Positions 16,338 through 25,300 of a DNA stretch of 64,000 nucleotides are shown piece after piece. The DNA is from Thermoguttaceae bacterium (GTDB lineage Bacteria > Planctomycetota > Planctomycetia > Pirellulales > Thermoguttaceae). The position numbers were made by a program, and so were the translations under genes. Below the pieces are notes generated by a model, which searched no databases, was not told the origin of the DNA, and saw only the letters and a program-made list of their open reading frames with translations. Position 1 is the first letter of the stretch; each line of letters starts with the position of its first letter. The DNA is taken from NCBI GenBank assembly GCA_017441605.1, contig JAFRXD010000090.1:1-64000 (forward strand), read 5' to 3'.

Positions 16338-17342
16338 ATGGTAATGAAGAAATTTTTGAACGATCCCCAACGCGTTACGAACGAACTTCTCGAAGGTTAC
16401 GCGCTTTGCTATCCGAACAAAATCAAGCTGGTCTCGGAAAAGATCGTCGTTCGCGCGAACCCCAAGTCGAAGGATAAAGTCGCGATCGTCACGCTCGGCG
16501 GCGCGGGGCACGAGCCGGCTCTGAGCGGATTCGTCGGCGAGGGCATGCTCGACGCGTCGGTCGTCGGCGACATTTTCGCCGCCCCGGGCGCTCCGAAAAT
16601 CGTCGAGGCGCTTCGCATGTTCAAAGACTACGCCGGAATCGTCCTGGTCGTCTTGAACCACGAGGGCGATCAGCGCAACGCGAACATGGCGCTCATGATG
16701 GCGCAAAAAGAAGGGATCAAAGTCAACAAGATCGTCACCGCCGAAGACATCGCCCCCGGCGTCGACGCTCCCGCTTCCGAGCGCCGCGGTCTCGGCGGCT
16801 GCGTTCCGCTCAGTAAGATCCTCGGCGCCGCCGCGGAAAAGGGCATGACCGCCGAGCAAATCGTCGAGGTCGGAGAGCGATTCAACAAGCGAATGGCGAC
16901 CCTCGCGGTCACGCTGAAAGTCGCGACGCATCCGCAATCGGGCGGGGAAATCGGCGCTTTGGCGGACGACCAGATGGAAATCGGCATGGGCCAGCACGGC
17001 GAAGGGGGCGGCAACGGTCCCGAGCCGATGCAGAGCGCCGACTGGGTCGCCGAGACGATGGCCAACAAGGTCCTGCGCGCCGTCGACGCGAAGCCGGGCG
17101 AGAAAATCATGCTCCTCATCAACGGCAGCGGCGGCACGACCCTCATGGAAATGTTCGTGATTTTCCGAAAGGCTTACGAAGTGGCGACTAAGGCGGGCCT
17201 CGTCGTGGCGACGAGCCACTGCGGCGAAGTCCTGACCGTTCAAGAGGCGTCCGGGTTCCAAATGATCGTCGGCGTTTACGACGACGAAACGCTGGCGCTC
17301 TTCAACGAGCCGTGCGACGCGCCCTATTGGGTCGTTCGCTAA
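16338..17342 (+). CDS. dhaK: dihydroxyacetone kinase subunit DhaK
   Basis: DhaK binds dihydroxyacetone covalently through a histidine and presents it for phosphorylation by DhaL. The ATG at 16338 follows an AAGGAA Shine-Dalgarno, giving 334 residues, standard for the family. Visible motifs: LGGAGHEPALSGFVGEGMLDA at the N-terminus, the LNHEGDQRNANMA region, and GMGQHGEGG, whose His is the substrate-anchoring residue. An alternative ATG two codons later is possible. It is followed by dhaL after a 100-base gap with a strong hairpin, and then by an aldolase gene. No DhaM phosphotransferase gene is in the window, so the phosphoryl donor (ATP or a PTS component encoded elsewhere) is not known. Confidence 0.93.
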   Translation: MVMKKFLNDPQRVTNELLEGYALCYPNKIKLVSEKIVVRANPKSKDKVAIVTLGGAGHEPALSGFVGEGMLDASVVGDIFAAPGAPKIVEALRMFKDYAGIVLVVLNHEGDQRNANMALMMAQKEGIKVNKIVTAEDIAPGVDAPASERRGLGGCVPLSKILGAAAEKGMTAEQIVEVGERFNKRMATLAVTLKVATHPQSGGEIGALADDQMEIGMGQHGEGGGNGPEPMQSADWVAETMANKVLRAVDAKPGEKIMLLINGSGGTTLMEMFVIFRKAYEVATKAGLVVATSHCGEVLTVQEASGFQMIVGVYDDETLALFNEPCDAPYWVVR

Positions 17343-17367
17343 GGTCCCGAGGAACGCGTTTTTCCAA

Positions 17368-17397
17368 GCCGAGCGAGCTCGCGAAGGCTCGCTCGGC
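17368..17397 (+). repeat. perfect 11-base-stem hairpin between dhaK and dhaL
   Basis: GCCGAGCGAGC and its exact complement enclose an 8-base loop. No T-run follows, so it is more likely an mRNA-stabilising or processing hairpin, or partial attenuator, than a full terminator. Confidence 0.6.
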
Positions 17398-17399
17398 GC

Positions 17400-17435
17400 A
17401 ACGCTAAAACAAATATCAACGCTAAGATAAATATC
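17400..17435 (+). repeat. 18-base tandem repeat in the dhaL leader
   Basis: Two adjacent copies of AACGCTAARAYAAATATC differ at only two positions and end eight bases before the dhaL start codon. They occupy the place of a Shine-Dalgarno, which is missing. Confidence 0.65.
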
Positions 17436-17442
17436 GCGCGCA

Positions 17443-18069
17443 ATGGCAACGGAATTCACGAGAGCGTTTTTGGTCGACGCGCTTAAAAAAGCGCTGGAAC
17501 TAATCGAGGAACAATTCGACGAGCTGAACAAGCTCGACGCGGCGACCGGCGACGGCGACCACGGAACCGCGATCCTGTCGACGATGAAGGCGGCGGTCGG
17601 GGCGGCGGAACAACCGGCGCCCCTGACGGACGCGCTGTCGAACGTCGCGATGGAGATTATGTCGGCGACCGGGGGCTCCACCAGCTCCTTGAACGGCGCG
17701 TTCTATATGGGCTTGAGCTCGGGCGCGAAATCGGACGCGCTCTCCCCGGCGGAAACCGTCGCGATGTTCGAAGAGGGGCTCGCTATGCTTCAGTCCCAAA
17801 CGAGCGCCGCGGTCGGCGACAAGACGATGATGGACGCGATGATCCCGGCGATCAAGGCGATGCGCGCGAAGATCGACGCGGAGCCGAGCGCGACTCTGAC
17901 GGAAGTCTTCCAAAGCGCCGCGGACGCGGCGAAAGAGGGAGCCGACAAAACCGCCGACTACGTCGCGAAATTCGGTCGCGCGCGAAATTTGGGCGAGCGC
18001 TCTCGCGGTTCGAAAGACGCGGGGGCGACGAGTCTCGCGCTGATATTCCGGGCTTTCGCCCTCGCGTAG
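17443..18069 (+). CDS. dhaL: dihydroxyacetone kinase subunit DhaL
   Basis: DhaL carries the nucleotide and transfers phosphate to dihydroxyacetone bound on DhaK, yielding dihydroxyacetone phosphate for glycolysis. The 208-residue length is typical. The nucleotide/magnesium motif ATGDGDHG near residues 33-40, the glycine-rich loop SATGGSTSSLNGAF and the later VGDKTMMDAMIPA are all intact. The start at ATG 17443 fits the family N-terminus, yet the upstream sequence is AT-rich with a tandem repeat and no Shine-Dalgarno. Its spacing from dhaK and the downstream aldolase suggests one operon. Confidence 0.92.
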   Translation: MATEFTRAFLVDALKKALELIEEQFDELNKLDAATGDGDHGTAILSTMKAAVGAAEQPAPLTDALSNVAMEIMSATGGSTSSLNGAFYMGLSSGAKSDALSPAETVAMFEEGLAMLQSQTSAAVGDKTMMDAMIPAIKAMRAKIDAEPSATLTEVFQSAADAAKEGADKTADYVAKFGRARNLGERSRGSKDAGATSLALIFRAFALA

Positions 18070-18168
18070 CGATCGGCGCGGCGCTTCTTCGCATTTTAGG
18101 TTCGGGTCGCTCGCGGGTTTCCCGAGGCGGCTCGACAAAACGTCAAGTTAGATTTAGGAACACTAGAA

Positions 18169-19080
18169 ATGGCCGACAACGAAGGCAATATTGACGCGAA
18201 AGATTTTGGCGTCGGAATCCCCCAAAAACAAGACGGATTCTTTCTCAAGGGCAACGAAAACGCGTGCTATGGAATTAAGTCGCGTTTGTCTCGGATCTTC
18301 AATCCGAATTCGGGTAGAACCGTGATGCTGGCGTTCGACCACGGGTTCATTATGGGACCGACCTCCGGTTTGGAGCGGATCGACCTGACGATCAACCCGT
18401 TGCTCGAATACAGCGACTGCATTATGTGCGCGCGCGGTATTCTGCGCTCCGTGATTCCCCCGACCTGCAACAAGCCGCTCTCTTTGCGCTTTGACTCGGG
18501 CACGACGATCCTGACGAGCCTGAACGACGAGACGCTCGAAGATATCGAAGAGGCGATTCGCCTGAACGCGTCCCTGCTCGCGGTTATGGTGGCGATCGGC
18601 GATCCCGACCACGAGGGCTCCACGATTCGCAACTTGACGAAGACGGTCGACATGGGCTGCCGCTACGGAATCCCGACCCTCGGCGTCACGGCGGTCGGCA
18701 AGAACCTGACTCGCGACGCGCGATACCTCGGGCTCGCGACCCGCGTCTGCGCGGAAAACGGCGCGAACGTCGTCAAGACGTACTACTGCGACGAGAATTT
18801 CGAACGCGTGACGAACTCCTGCCCCGTTCCGATCGTGATCGCCGGCGGGAAGAAGTTGCCGGAGCGCGACGCGCTGCAACTGGCCTACAACGCGATCCAA
18901 CAAGGCGCGTCCGGGGTCGACATGGGCCGCAATATTTTCCAATCGGACAGCCCGGTCGGCATGCTCTTGGCGGTGCGCGAAATCGTGCACAACGGCGCGA
19001 CGGTCGATCAAGCGTTCGAACAATACGAAACGTATAAAAACGAGAACAAGAAGCCCTGCGGTTGTTGCTGTTGCAAGTAA
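18169..19080 (+). CDS. LsrF/FbaB-type class I aldolase/thiolase
   Basis: A 303-residue DeoC/FbaB-fold protein closest in pattern to LsrF (3-hydroxy-5-phosphonooxypentane-2,4-dione thiolase). Visible features: VMLAFDHGFIMGPTSGLE, RFDSGTTI, the Schiff-base region GANVVKTYYCDENFE with its Lys, and VIAGGKKLPERDALQ followed by GASGVDMGRNIFQSDSP for phosphate binding. The start at ATG 18169 has a TTAGGAA Shine-Dalgarno. An oddity is the C-terminal PCGCCCCK tail, five cysteines in six residues, which I do not associate with this family. Following dhaK-dhaL it probably works on phosphorylated ketose or ketose-derived intermediates that feed or use dihydroxyacetone phosphate. No lsrK or other lsr gene is present, so an autoinducer-2 role is not established. 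Confidence 0.82.
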   Translation: MADNEGNIDAKDFGVGIPQKQDGFFLKGNENACYGIKSRLSRIFNPNSGRTVMLAFDHGFIMGPTSGLERIDLTINPLLEYSDCIMCARGILRSVIPPTCNKPLSLRFDSGTTILTSLNDETLEDIEEAIRLNASLLAVMVAIGDPDHEGSTIRNLTKTVDMGCRYGIPTLGVTAVGKNLTRDARYLGLATRVCAENGANVVKTYYCDENFERVTNSCPVPIVIAGGKKLPERDALQLAYNAIQQGASGVDMGRNIFQSDSPVGMLLAVREIVHNGATVDQAFEQYETYKNENKKPCGCCCCK

Positions 19081-19117
19081 GCCGCGAGAGAAGCGAGCTC
19101 AGTCTTTAATTTGAGGA

Positions 19118-19153
19118 AACGCGCCTCGGTCAGTTGATCGGGGCGCGTTTTTT
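19118..19153 (+). terminator. intrinsic terminator of the dhaK-dhaL-aldolase unit
   Basis: AACGCGCC and GGCGCGTT form an 8-base stem with a 16-base loop, followed by a run of Ts, 37 bases after the aldolase stop. Confidence 0.75.
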
Positions 19154-19410
19154 CGCGGTTTTCGCTTTCTCCGCGACCGGAAAAATGCGGATTGGAAAAA
19201 AAGTCGCGTCGGGGGTTGACAGAAAAGTTAGACGTCTATAATTTCCATTGGCGCGTTAGGAACGCAAAAACGTTTTGAACCGAGAGTTCAAAGCGCGTTT
19301 TTCGCAATTTCAAAGTTAGATTTTCCTAACTAGTAAGGCGTCGCTAATCTATAAGATTAAACTAACACTTTCGTTTTTCCACCGGAACGGCGATTAGATA
19401 GGAGTCGACA
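19154..19410 (+). other. promoter and long structured leader upstream of the DUF1559 cluster
   Basis: With the terminator before it, this fills the 330-base gap from 19081. It holds a promoter (19216-19242) and an approximately 160-base AT-richer leader. In the leader, TTTTGAAC-CGAGA-GTTCAAAG forms a stem around 19272-19292 followed by GCGCG and TTTTT, resembling an attenuator, and GTTAG-N6-CTAAC forms a second small stem near 19315-19330. The leader ends with an AGGAG Shine-Dalgarno. No coding frame is seen. Confidence 0.45.
19216..19242 (+). promoter_or_regulatory. sigma-70-like promoter of the DUF1559/MoxR cluster
   Basis: TTGACA at 19216-19221 and TATAAT at 19237-19242 are both consensus; the 15-base spacer is shorter than the ideal 17. 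It lies just after a terminator and about 170 bases before the first of eleven same-strand genes. Confidence 0.65.
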
Positions 19411-20565
19411 ATGATTCGAAGAAATGGGCGAGACGCCCGACGCGAACGAGCGCGACTCGGTTTCACGCTCGTCGAGTTGCTGGTCGTCGTCGCGATCATC
19501 GGGACGCTCGTCGGGCTTTTGTTGCCGGCGGTTCAAGCGGCTCGCGAGGCGGCGAACCGAATGCAATGCTCGAGCAATATGCGGCAACTTGGAATCGCGA
19601 CGATGAGCTACGTCGACGCGGCGGGCAAATTGCCGTCGTACGACTACGGCTTCGGTCAGTACAAATTCGGTTGGTCGACGTTCGTGGCGCTATGTCCCTA
19701 TATGGAGCAAGCGCCTCTCTCGGAAAAAATGCTCGCCGAGTATAAGATGCGCCACTCGATCACGACCGACAGCTCGATCCTGACCGACGTTCCTTGGCGA
19801 GACGTTCAAATCCCGGCGCTACTCTGCCCGTCCGGTTATTACGCGGAGACGATTCACCCGAGCTTCCACACGGGCGCGACGAGCTACCTGACCTCGACCG
19901 GGGATTTTCCATTTCACCAATTCGAGGGCGCGTCGTACGAGCGGGACAACTACAAATTAGACGGGGTCGGGCGCGGACCGTTCAAGTCGAAGATTTGGAC
20001 GAAGATTTCGTCGGTAAAAGACGGGACGTCGAACACGGTCGCGTACGGGGAACGAGTCATCGGGCGAGTTTCCTCCGGGGGCGGCGGTAAGAGTCTTCGT
20101 ATGAAGGACACGTACATTTCGATGGCGTGGAAGAACGGAACGACGAGCTCTCCCAATCCGACGAAAGAAGGACAAACGCCGATTCGCCCGAGCAAGTGCT
20201 TGGAATTTATCGGATTCGGGGGAGACTATGTCCAACCGATGCCCGTCGGCTCGGGTTTGGCGATCAATAGCAACGGCGGTCGAGTCTGGTGCAGCGGGGA
20301 CGGGCTTTCGAGCGTTTTCAGCACGATTATCCCCCCCAACGGACCCGCCTGCACTTCGTCGTACACGTATCTCGCGGGACCGACGAGCAATCACTCCGGC
20401 GGAGTAAACGTCGCGATGCTCGACGGTTCGGTTCGATTCGTTTCGGAAATTATCGACGCGGGCGACTTGTCGACGCCGCCGGTCAGGACGGGAATTTCGC
20501 CGTACGGGATCTGGGGCGCGATGGGCTCCGCGTCGGGGCAAGAGACTTGTCAATTGCCGCTTTAG
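19411..20565 (+). CDS. DUF1559 prepilin-like protein (first copy)
   Basis: A 384-residue planctomycete DUF1559 protein. After a short basic leader comes LGFTLVELLVVVAIIG, a type IV prepilin-like cleavage/methylation site (cut after Gly17) and the hydrophobic helix that anchors the protein and can pack into a pseudopilus. The typical LLPAVQAAREAANRMQC follows, and the C-terminal family motif NHSGGVNVAMLDGSVRFVS is intact. The start ATG has an AGGAG Shine-Dalgarno. It is first in a run of eleven same-strand genes; a lipoprotein gene follows after 30 bases. The role of the family is unknown; secretion or surface display through a type II-like system is the usual inference. Confidence 0.88.
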   Translation: MIRRNGRDARRERARLGFTLVELLVVVAIIGTLVGLLLPAVQAAREAANRMQCSSNMRQLGIATMSYVDAAGKLPSYDYGFGQYKFGWSTFVALCPYMEQAPLSEKMLAEYKMRHSITTDSSILTDVPWRDVQIPALLCPSGYYAETIHPSFHTGATSYLTSTGDFPFHQFEGASYERDNYKLDGVGRGPFKSKIWTKISSVKDGTSNTVAYGERVIGRVSSGGGGKSLRMKDTYISMAWKNGTTSSPNPTKEGQTPIRPSKCLEFIGFGGDYVQPMPVGSGLAINSNGGRVWCSGDGLSSVFSTIIPPNGPACTSSYTYLAGPTSNHSGGVNVAMLDGSVRFVSEIIDAGDLSTPPVRTGISPYGIWGAMGSASGQETCQLPL

Positions 20566-20595
20566 AGGCGGAGCGTCGAAAGGTCTGGAATCGCA

Positions 20596-21174
20596 ATGAA
20601 AATCGAGTCGATCGCCCTCCTCTGCTCGGCGACTCTATTTGTCGCGAGCGGAATCGGTTGCGGCGCGAAGGGAATACCCGGCTTGGTAACGGTCGAGGGA
20701 ACGGTTCTCTACGAAGGGGCGCCGTTGCCTTGGGCGAGCGTCGCGTTCGCGCCCGATCCGGAAGGGGTCGGGGCGGGAACGACCGTTCGCGTCTCGACCG
20801 GAATGACGGACGAAAACGGGAAGTTCTCGTTAAACGCGATGGGGCGCAAAGGGGCGCTCCCGGGCGACTACGTCGTTATGGTCGAGAAGTTTATTCCGAA
20901 CGCGCCCGACGCGGTCGAGACGTGGGAAAAGAGGCGCGCGAGCGGCGATTGGTCGGAAAAGCGCCCGTCGAACGGGTACGTCGAGGACGAGCCGTCCGAA
21001 GAGGGCGTCGACGTTTCGAAGCCGACGTTCGACGTCGTTTCGGCGATACCCCTTCGCTACTCCGACAAAGACTCGTCCGGCTTAAAAGCGACCGTTCCCG
21101 CGAAAGGGATCAAAGATTTAACGATCGAGCTCTCGAAAGAATCGACGGAACAAACGCCCGCAAAAGGAAAATAG
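20596..21174 (+). CDS. small transthyretin-like lipoprotein
   Basis: A 192-residue exported protein. Residues 1-22 form a signal with a lipobox-like SGIGC, so Cys22 is probably lipidated. The body has a carboxypeptidase-regulatory/transthyretin-like beta-sandwich pattern: VTVEGTVLYEGAPLPWASVAF, then TDENGKFSLNAM and ALPGDYVVMVEKF. Such proteins commonly sit beside DUF1559 genes in Planctomycetes, and here it lies between two of them, one base before the second. The function is unknown; a surface partner of the pseudopilin-like proteins is an inference. Confidence 0.8.
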   Translation: MKIESIALLCSATLFVASGIGCGAKGIPGLVTVEGTVLYEGAPLPWASVAFAPDPEGVGAGTTVRVSTGMTDENGKFSLNAMGRKGALPGDYVVMVEKFIPNAPDAVETWEKRRASGDWSEKRPSNGYVEDEPSEEGVDVSKPTFDVVSAIPLRYSDKDSSGLKATVPAKGIKDLTIELSKESTEQTPAKGK

Positions 21175-21175
21175 A

Positions 21176-22315
21176 ATGAGAACGCAAACGAAAAAGGATC
21201 GTCGAGGCTTTACCTTAGTGGAACTGCTGGTCGTTATCGCGATTATCGGGATCTTGATCGGGCTGTTGCTCCCGGCGGTTCAGATGGCGCGCGAGGCGGC
21301 GCGACGCGCTCAGTGCGTCAACAAAATCAAGCAAATCGCGCTGGCGTGTCAGAACTACCACGACGCGTCGAAGACGGCGTACCCGGCGGGGGCTTATATC
21401 GCGCGCGGAGGGGACGGGCTCTTTCGCCGGGTCTCGGGGTTCGTCGCGCTCTGTCCGTTTATCGAGCAAACCGCCATTTTTAACGAGATAACGGCGGATT
21501 CTTATAACGGCGACTTCAACTCGGACGCTCCGACGCAAAGCTATCTGCAAACGAAGTTGGGATTCCTCGCTTGCCCCTCCGACGGGGCGGTCGACGAGAC
21601 CGAGGGGGGCCAGGGGCGATCGAGCTATCGTTTTTGCTACGGAGACTTTCCGGTTCACGCCTCGAATATGGCGGGAAAAGAGGCCGGAGTCCTAGGCGCG
21701 TCGAAGACGGGAGTTTGCAACGCGGACCGAGGGGCGTTCGCGACCCAGCAGTGGAACGGAATCAAAGGTTTCGGGGACGGAACCTCGAACACGATCTTCA
21801 TAAGCGAGCGGCTCGTTTGCTCGGACGCGGACGACGTTCGCGAGGGGATCGCGACCGCCGGCTCCCAGTTGCCGGAGGGGTATCTCAATACGGTGATCGA
21901 GCTCGTCAAAGGAGACGCGAAGCCGGTCGACGGGTGCATAGGCCTCGCCGAGAAGAAAGAGTACGCGAGCGGCGCCGCGCAAATCGCCGTCTCAGGAAAG
22001 CGATGGTCCGACGGAGCCCCCGCCTACGCCGGATTTATGACGATCCTTCCTCCCAACGCGCCGAGTTGCCTCGCGACCTCGGCGGAGGTCTCGGGGGGAA
22101 TGGTTACCGCCTCGAGCTCGCACTCGGGCGGGGTCGTCTGCGGAATGGGCGACGGGTCGGTTCGGTTTATCTCCGATTCGATCGACTACACTAACACAAA
22201 CGGAAACCCCGATCCAAAAATCGGTTACAACAGTTTCACCGAGTACGGCAAATCGTACCACGGAGTTTGGGGCGCGCTCGGCACGCGCGCGGCGAACGAC
22301 CCGGTCTCGTTGTGA
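21176..22315 (+). CDS. DUF1559 prepilin-like protein (second copy)
   Basis: A 379-residue DUF1559 protein with RGFTLVELLVVIAIIG as prepilin-like processing site, LLPAVQMAREAARRAQCVN, and the C-terminal HSGGVVCGMGDGSVRFIS motif. It begins one base after the lipoprotein stop, so the pair is translationally close. It shares several internal stretches (RVSGF, GDFPVHASNM, AYLNTV-like and KPVDG) with the copies at 39402 and 40665 and is their nearest paralogue in the window, while the first copy at 19411 is more distant. Confidence 0.88.
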   Translation: MRTQTKKDRRGFTLVELLVVIAIIGILIGLLLPAVQMAREAARRAQCVNKIKQIALACQNYHDASKTAYPAGAYIARGGDGLFRRVSGFVALCPFIEQTAIFNEITADSYNGDFNSDAPTQSYLQTKLGFLACPSDGAVDETEGGQGRSSYRFCYGDFPVHASNMAGKEAGVLGASKTGVCNADRGAFATQQWNGIKGFGDGTSNTIFISERLVCSDADDVREGIATAGSQLPEGYLNTVIELVKGDAKPVDGCIGLAEKKEYASGAAQIAVSGKRWSDGAPAYAGFMTILPPNAPSCLATSAEVSGGMVTASSSHSGGVVCGMGDGSVRFISDSIDYTNTNGNPDPKIGYNSFTEYGKSYHGVWGALGTRAANDPVSL

Positions 22316-22322
22316 ACCAAGA

Positions 22323-22351
22323 GGCGCGCGAGGGTTCGAGCTCGGCGCGCC
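22323..22351 (+). repeat. GC-rich intercistronic hairpin
   Basis: GGCGCGCGAG and CTCGGCGCGCC pair with one bulged G around an 8-base loop between the second DUF1559 gene and the giant TPR gene. Only a weak pyrimidine stretch follows, so it may reduce rather than stop transcription into the long gene. Confidence 0.45.
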
Positions 22352-22374
22352 GTCTCCTTTCGCAAAAGCGCTTT

Positions 22375-25300
22375 ATGAAAAAGTCACAATCCTCGTCCCC
22401 TCGTCGCGCGCTCGCGACGGGGCTCGCTCTCGCGTCCTCGTTTCTCGCGGGGCTTCTCCTCTTCCCCGACGAAGCCGCGCTCGGTCAAACGCGGGGGGCG
22501 CGCGAAGTCCCCTCGCGCTCGGTCGATACGAGCGATCGAGTCGCGGAGCGCTATAAGAAGATTCTCTTGAACTCGCCGTCGGAAGGGGCGGCGCTCGACC
22601 AGGTCTATAGGAGCGCGGTCCGAAAGGACGGTTGCGAGTCGCTAATCGCCGAATTGACCGCCGCCGTCGAAAACGAAACGGGGGAGACCAAAGGAAAGCG
22701 CTCTCATTTGTTGGGACTTATCTATCTTCGCCAAAACGAGATCGCGAAAGGGCTCGAGGCGCTCGCGGTCGCGGAGGAGCTATTGCCGAACGAAGGAAGC
22801 GTCTCGGTTTCCCGAGGCGACGCGCTGATCCTTCAAGGGCGTTTGCGAGAGGGAGTCGAGGCCTTGGCGCGAGCGCTCGAAAAGAATCTTCCGGAAAAAG
22901 AATCGCTCGCGACCCTGGAGCGACTCGGGGCGACCTTGGCGCGACTTGGCGAGCGCGAGAAGGCGGAGGCGATTTGGGATCGCGCCGTCGAGCGGTTCGG
23001 GGAGTCTCCGGAAGCCCTGAGGTCGATCGCGGACGCGGAGGCGGACGCAGGACTATATCGAAAAGCGGACGAGCTTTACGGAAAACTCGAAGAAGGGTCG
23101 AAGGCGCGGAAAGACGCCCAAGCGGAGGTCGAGTTCGCGGTCGCGCGCGGAGACGTAAAGATTCGTCTCGGCGACAAGGAGGGGGCGATCGAGGATTTCG
23201 AGCGCGCGCTCGACAAATTGGAGCCGAGCCATTGGCTTTACGTCTCGGTTCTCGATCGAGTGGAATACGCCTACGCGCTCCGCTCCGACTACGACGGGCT
23301 AGCGGAGCGCTATCGAGCGCGACTGACGAAGCGCCCCGGGGACGTCGAGGCGACGCGGAGACTGGTCGTCGCGCTGGGCTCCCTTTCGCGCTACGCGGAG
23401 GCGGAGGAGGCGCTGGCGAAGGCGCGAGCGCGGGATCCGAAAAACGTCGAGTTGATCAAATCGGGAATCGAGCTGGCGCTGGCGCAAAACCGATTCGTCG
23501 AGGCGGACGCGCTTTACGAGGAGCTCGACGCGGAGGCGCCGGGGGATCTCGACGTCGCGCTGGCCTGGGGCGGAGTCGCGTTGAAGAACGACTCGCTCGA
23601 CGCGGAGGCGCGCGCGGCAAAGGCGGTCGAGATATGGACGCGAGCCCTCGCGGACGAGTCGACGACGATCGTCTCTCGGCTCTTGATCGCCGACAAGTTG
23701 AGCGAGAACAACTTTTGCGACGAGGCGGAAAAAGTTCTTCGAGACGCGATCGAACTCGCGCCGGAGGATTTCGAGATTCGATCGAGTTTGGTTCGGCTCT
23801 ATTTCCAAGAGGGGGAGGAAGACCGCGGGCTCGCGGAACTCGAGCGCGCTCGCGAGGAAAGCGGAAACGACCCCGACGTTTTGGACAAAATCGCGAGCCT
23901 GCTCCGCTCCGTAGGAAGGGTCGAGGAAGGAGTTGGATACGCGAGGGAGGCCTCGAGCGCGACGCCCGGCGATTTTCGGCGAGCGGTTCGATTGTGCGAG
24001 CTAGAGTCGGAGATCGACGGAAGTGGGAGCGAGGAGACGGTTCGACGAATCGAAGAACTGGCTTCGACGCAAAACGAGCGAGACCAAGCGCTTCAAGAGC
24101 GACTCAAGCGAGTCGAGCGGCTCGACGCGGTTCCGGAATATCTCGCGGAACTGGACGCGGCGATCGCGATCGCGAAACCGGAGGAACTCGCGGAACTCTA
24201 TTGGAAGAAGACGGTTTGCGCGCTAACGGTCGACGACCCGAACGGGGCGGCCGACGCGGCGCGAGAAGCGCTCGAGCGCGACGCGATTTCCGACTCCCTC
24301 CGCGCGAAGATCCCGGAAATCGTCGCGAAGTCGCAGTCTCCGGACGGATCGCTCGAGCTATTGAATCTCGCGCTCGCCAAAGATCCGAGCGCGGCGGGGA
24401 CCTATCTCCGCTCCAAGGCGCGCGTCTGCCTCGAATTGGGTCTCGGAGAAGAGGCGATCGAGGCGAGCCGCCGGTTGTTCGAGCTCGAATCGGGGTCGCC
24501 GGAAAGCGCCAGAGCGCTGGCGGAGGTTTTGCTCGAAACGGGTCGCGTCGACGAGGCGATCGCGACGCTTCACCAGAGCGCCGAGTCGAGCGGAGCGGAT
24601 CGCGCGACTCGATTGAAGTTGGCGTCGGTTTTGGACGAATCGGGAGAGACGACGGAGGCGATCGAGGTTCTCTGGGGGGTGTTCGACCAAGGGTCGCGCC
24701 TAGAAGAGAAGTTGACGCTAATCGATTCGTTGAGCAAACTTAGCGCGAAGGCGGACCGTTTCGACGCGTTGAAAGAGCGGTTGCGAGCGTCCGCGAAGAC
24801 GAGCGACGCGCGACGAGAAAGCGCCTACTGTTTGGCGCGCGCTTATATGTCGATCAAGGACTACGAGTCGGCGCGCTCGACCTTGGAAAACGCGGTCGCG
24901 TTTATGGGAACCCGAACGGACGACTCGACGTTCTGGCTTCGCGCCCTCTCCAATCTGGCGGAACTGCAAAACGATATCGAGGGCGCGATTCGCTTTCAAG
25001 AGCGACTTTGCGAGCTCGAGCCGTCCGAGACGGAGCGCTCGAGACTCCTAACCCTTTATCGGCGAACGGAGGACCCGTCGCGAGCGAGGGATTATCTCGT
25101 TCGCGAAATCTTGCCGAACGAACCGCTGTGGAAGCGCTTGGAGACGGTCGACGCGCTTCTCTCGGTCGAGGACTACGAGCTGGCGATCGGGGCGCTGAAC
25201 GATATCGAGCGAACGGTTCCCAACGGCTGGGAAGTCTTGGCGCGGCGCCTAACGATCGCGGGACTTACGAGCGATCCGAACCTCTCGGAGCTTATCGCGC

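Noticed and set aside
16338..19080. Autoinducer-2 (lsr) processing operon
   Set aside because: Only an LsrF-type aldolase is present; no LsrK kinase, transporter or regulator, while dhaK and dhaL are clear.
22632..24743. Second-frame open reading of 703 codons inside the giant TPR gene
   Set aside because: Arginine/glycine-rich low-information sequence in the +1 frame; the TPR pattern is in the other frame.
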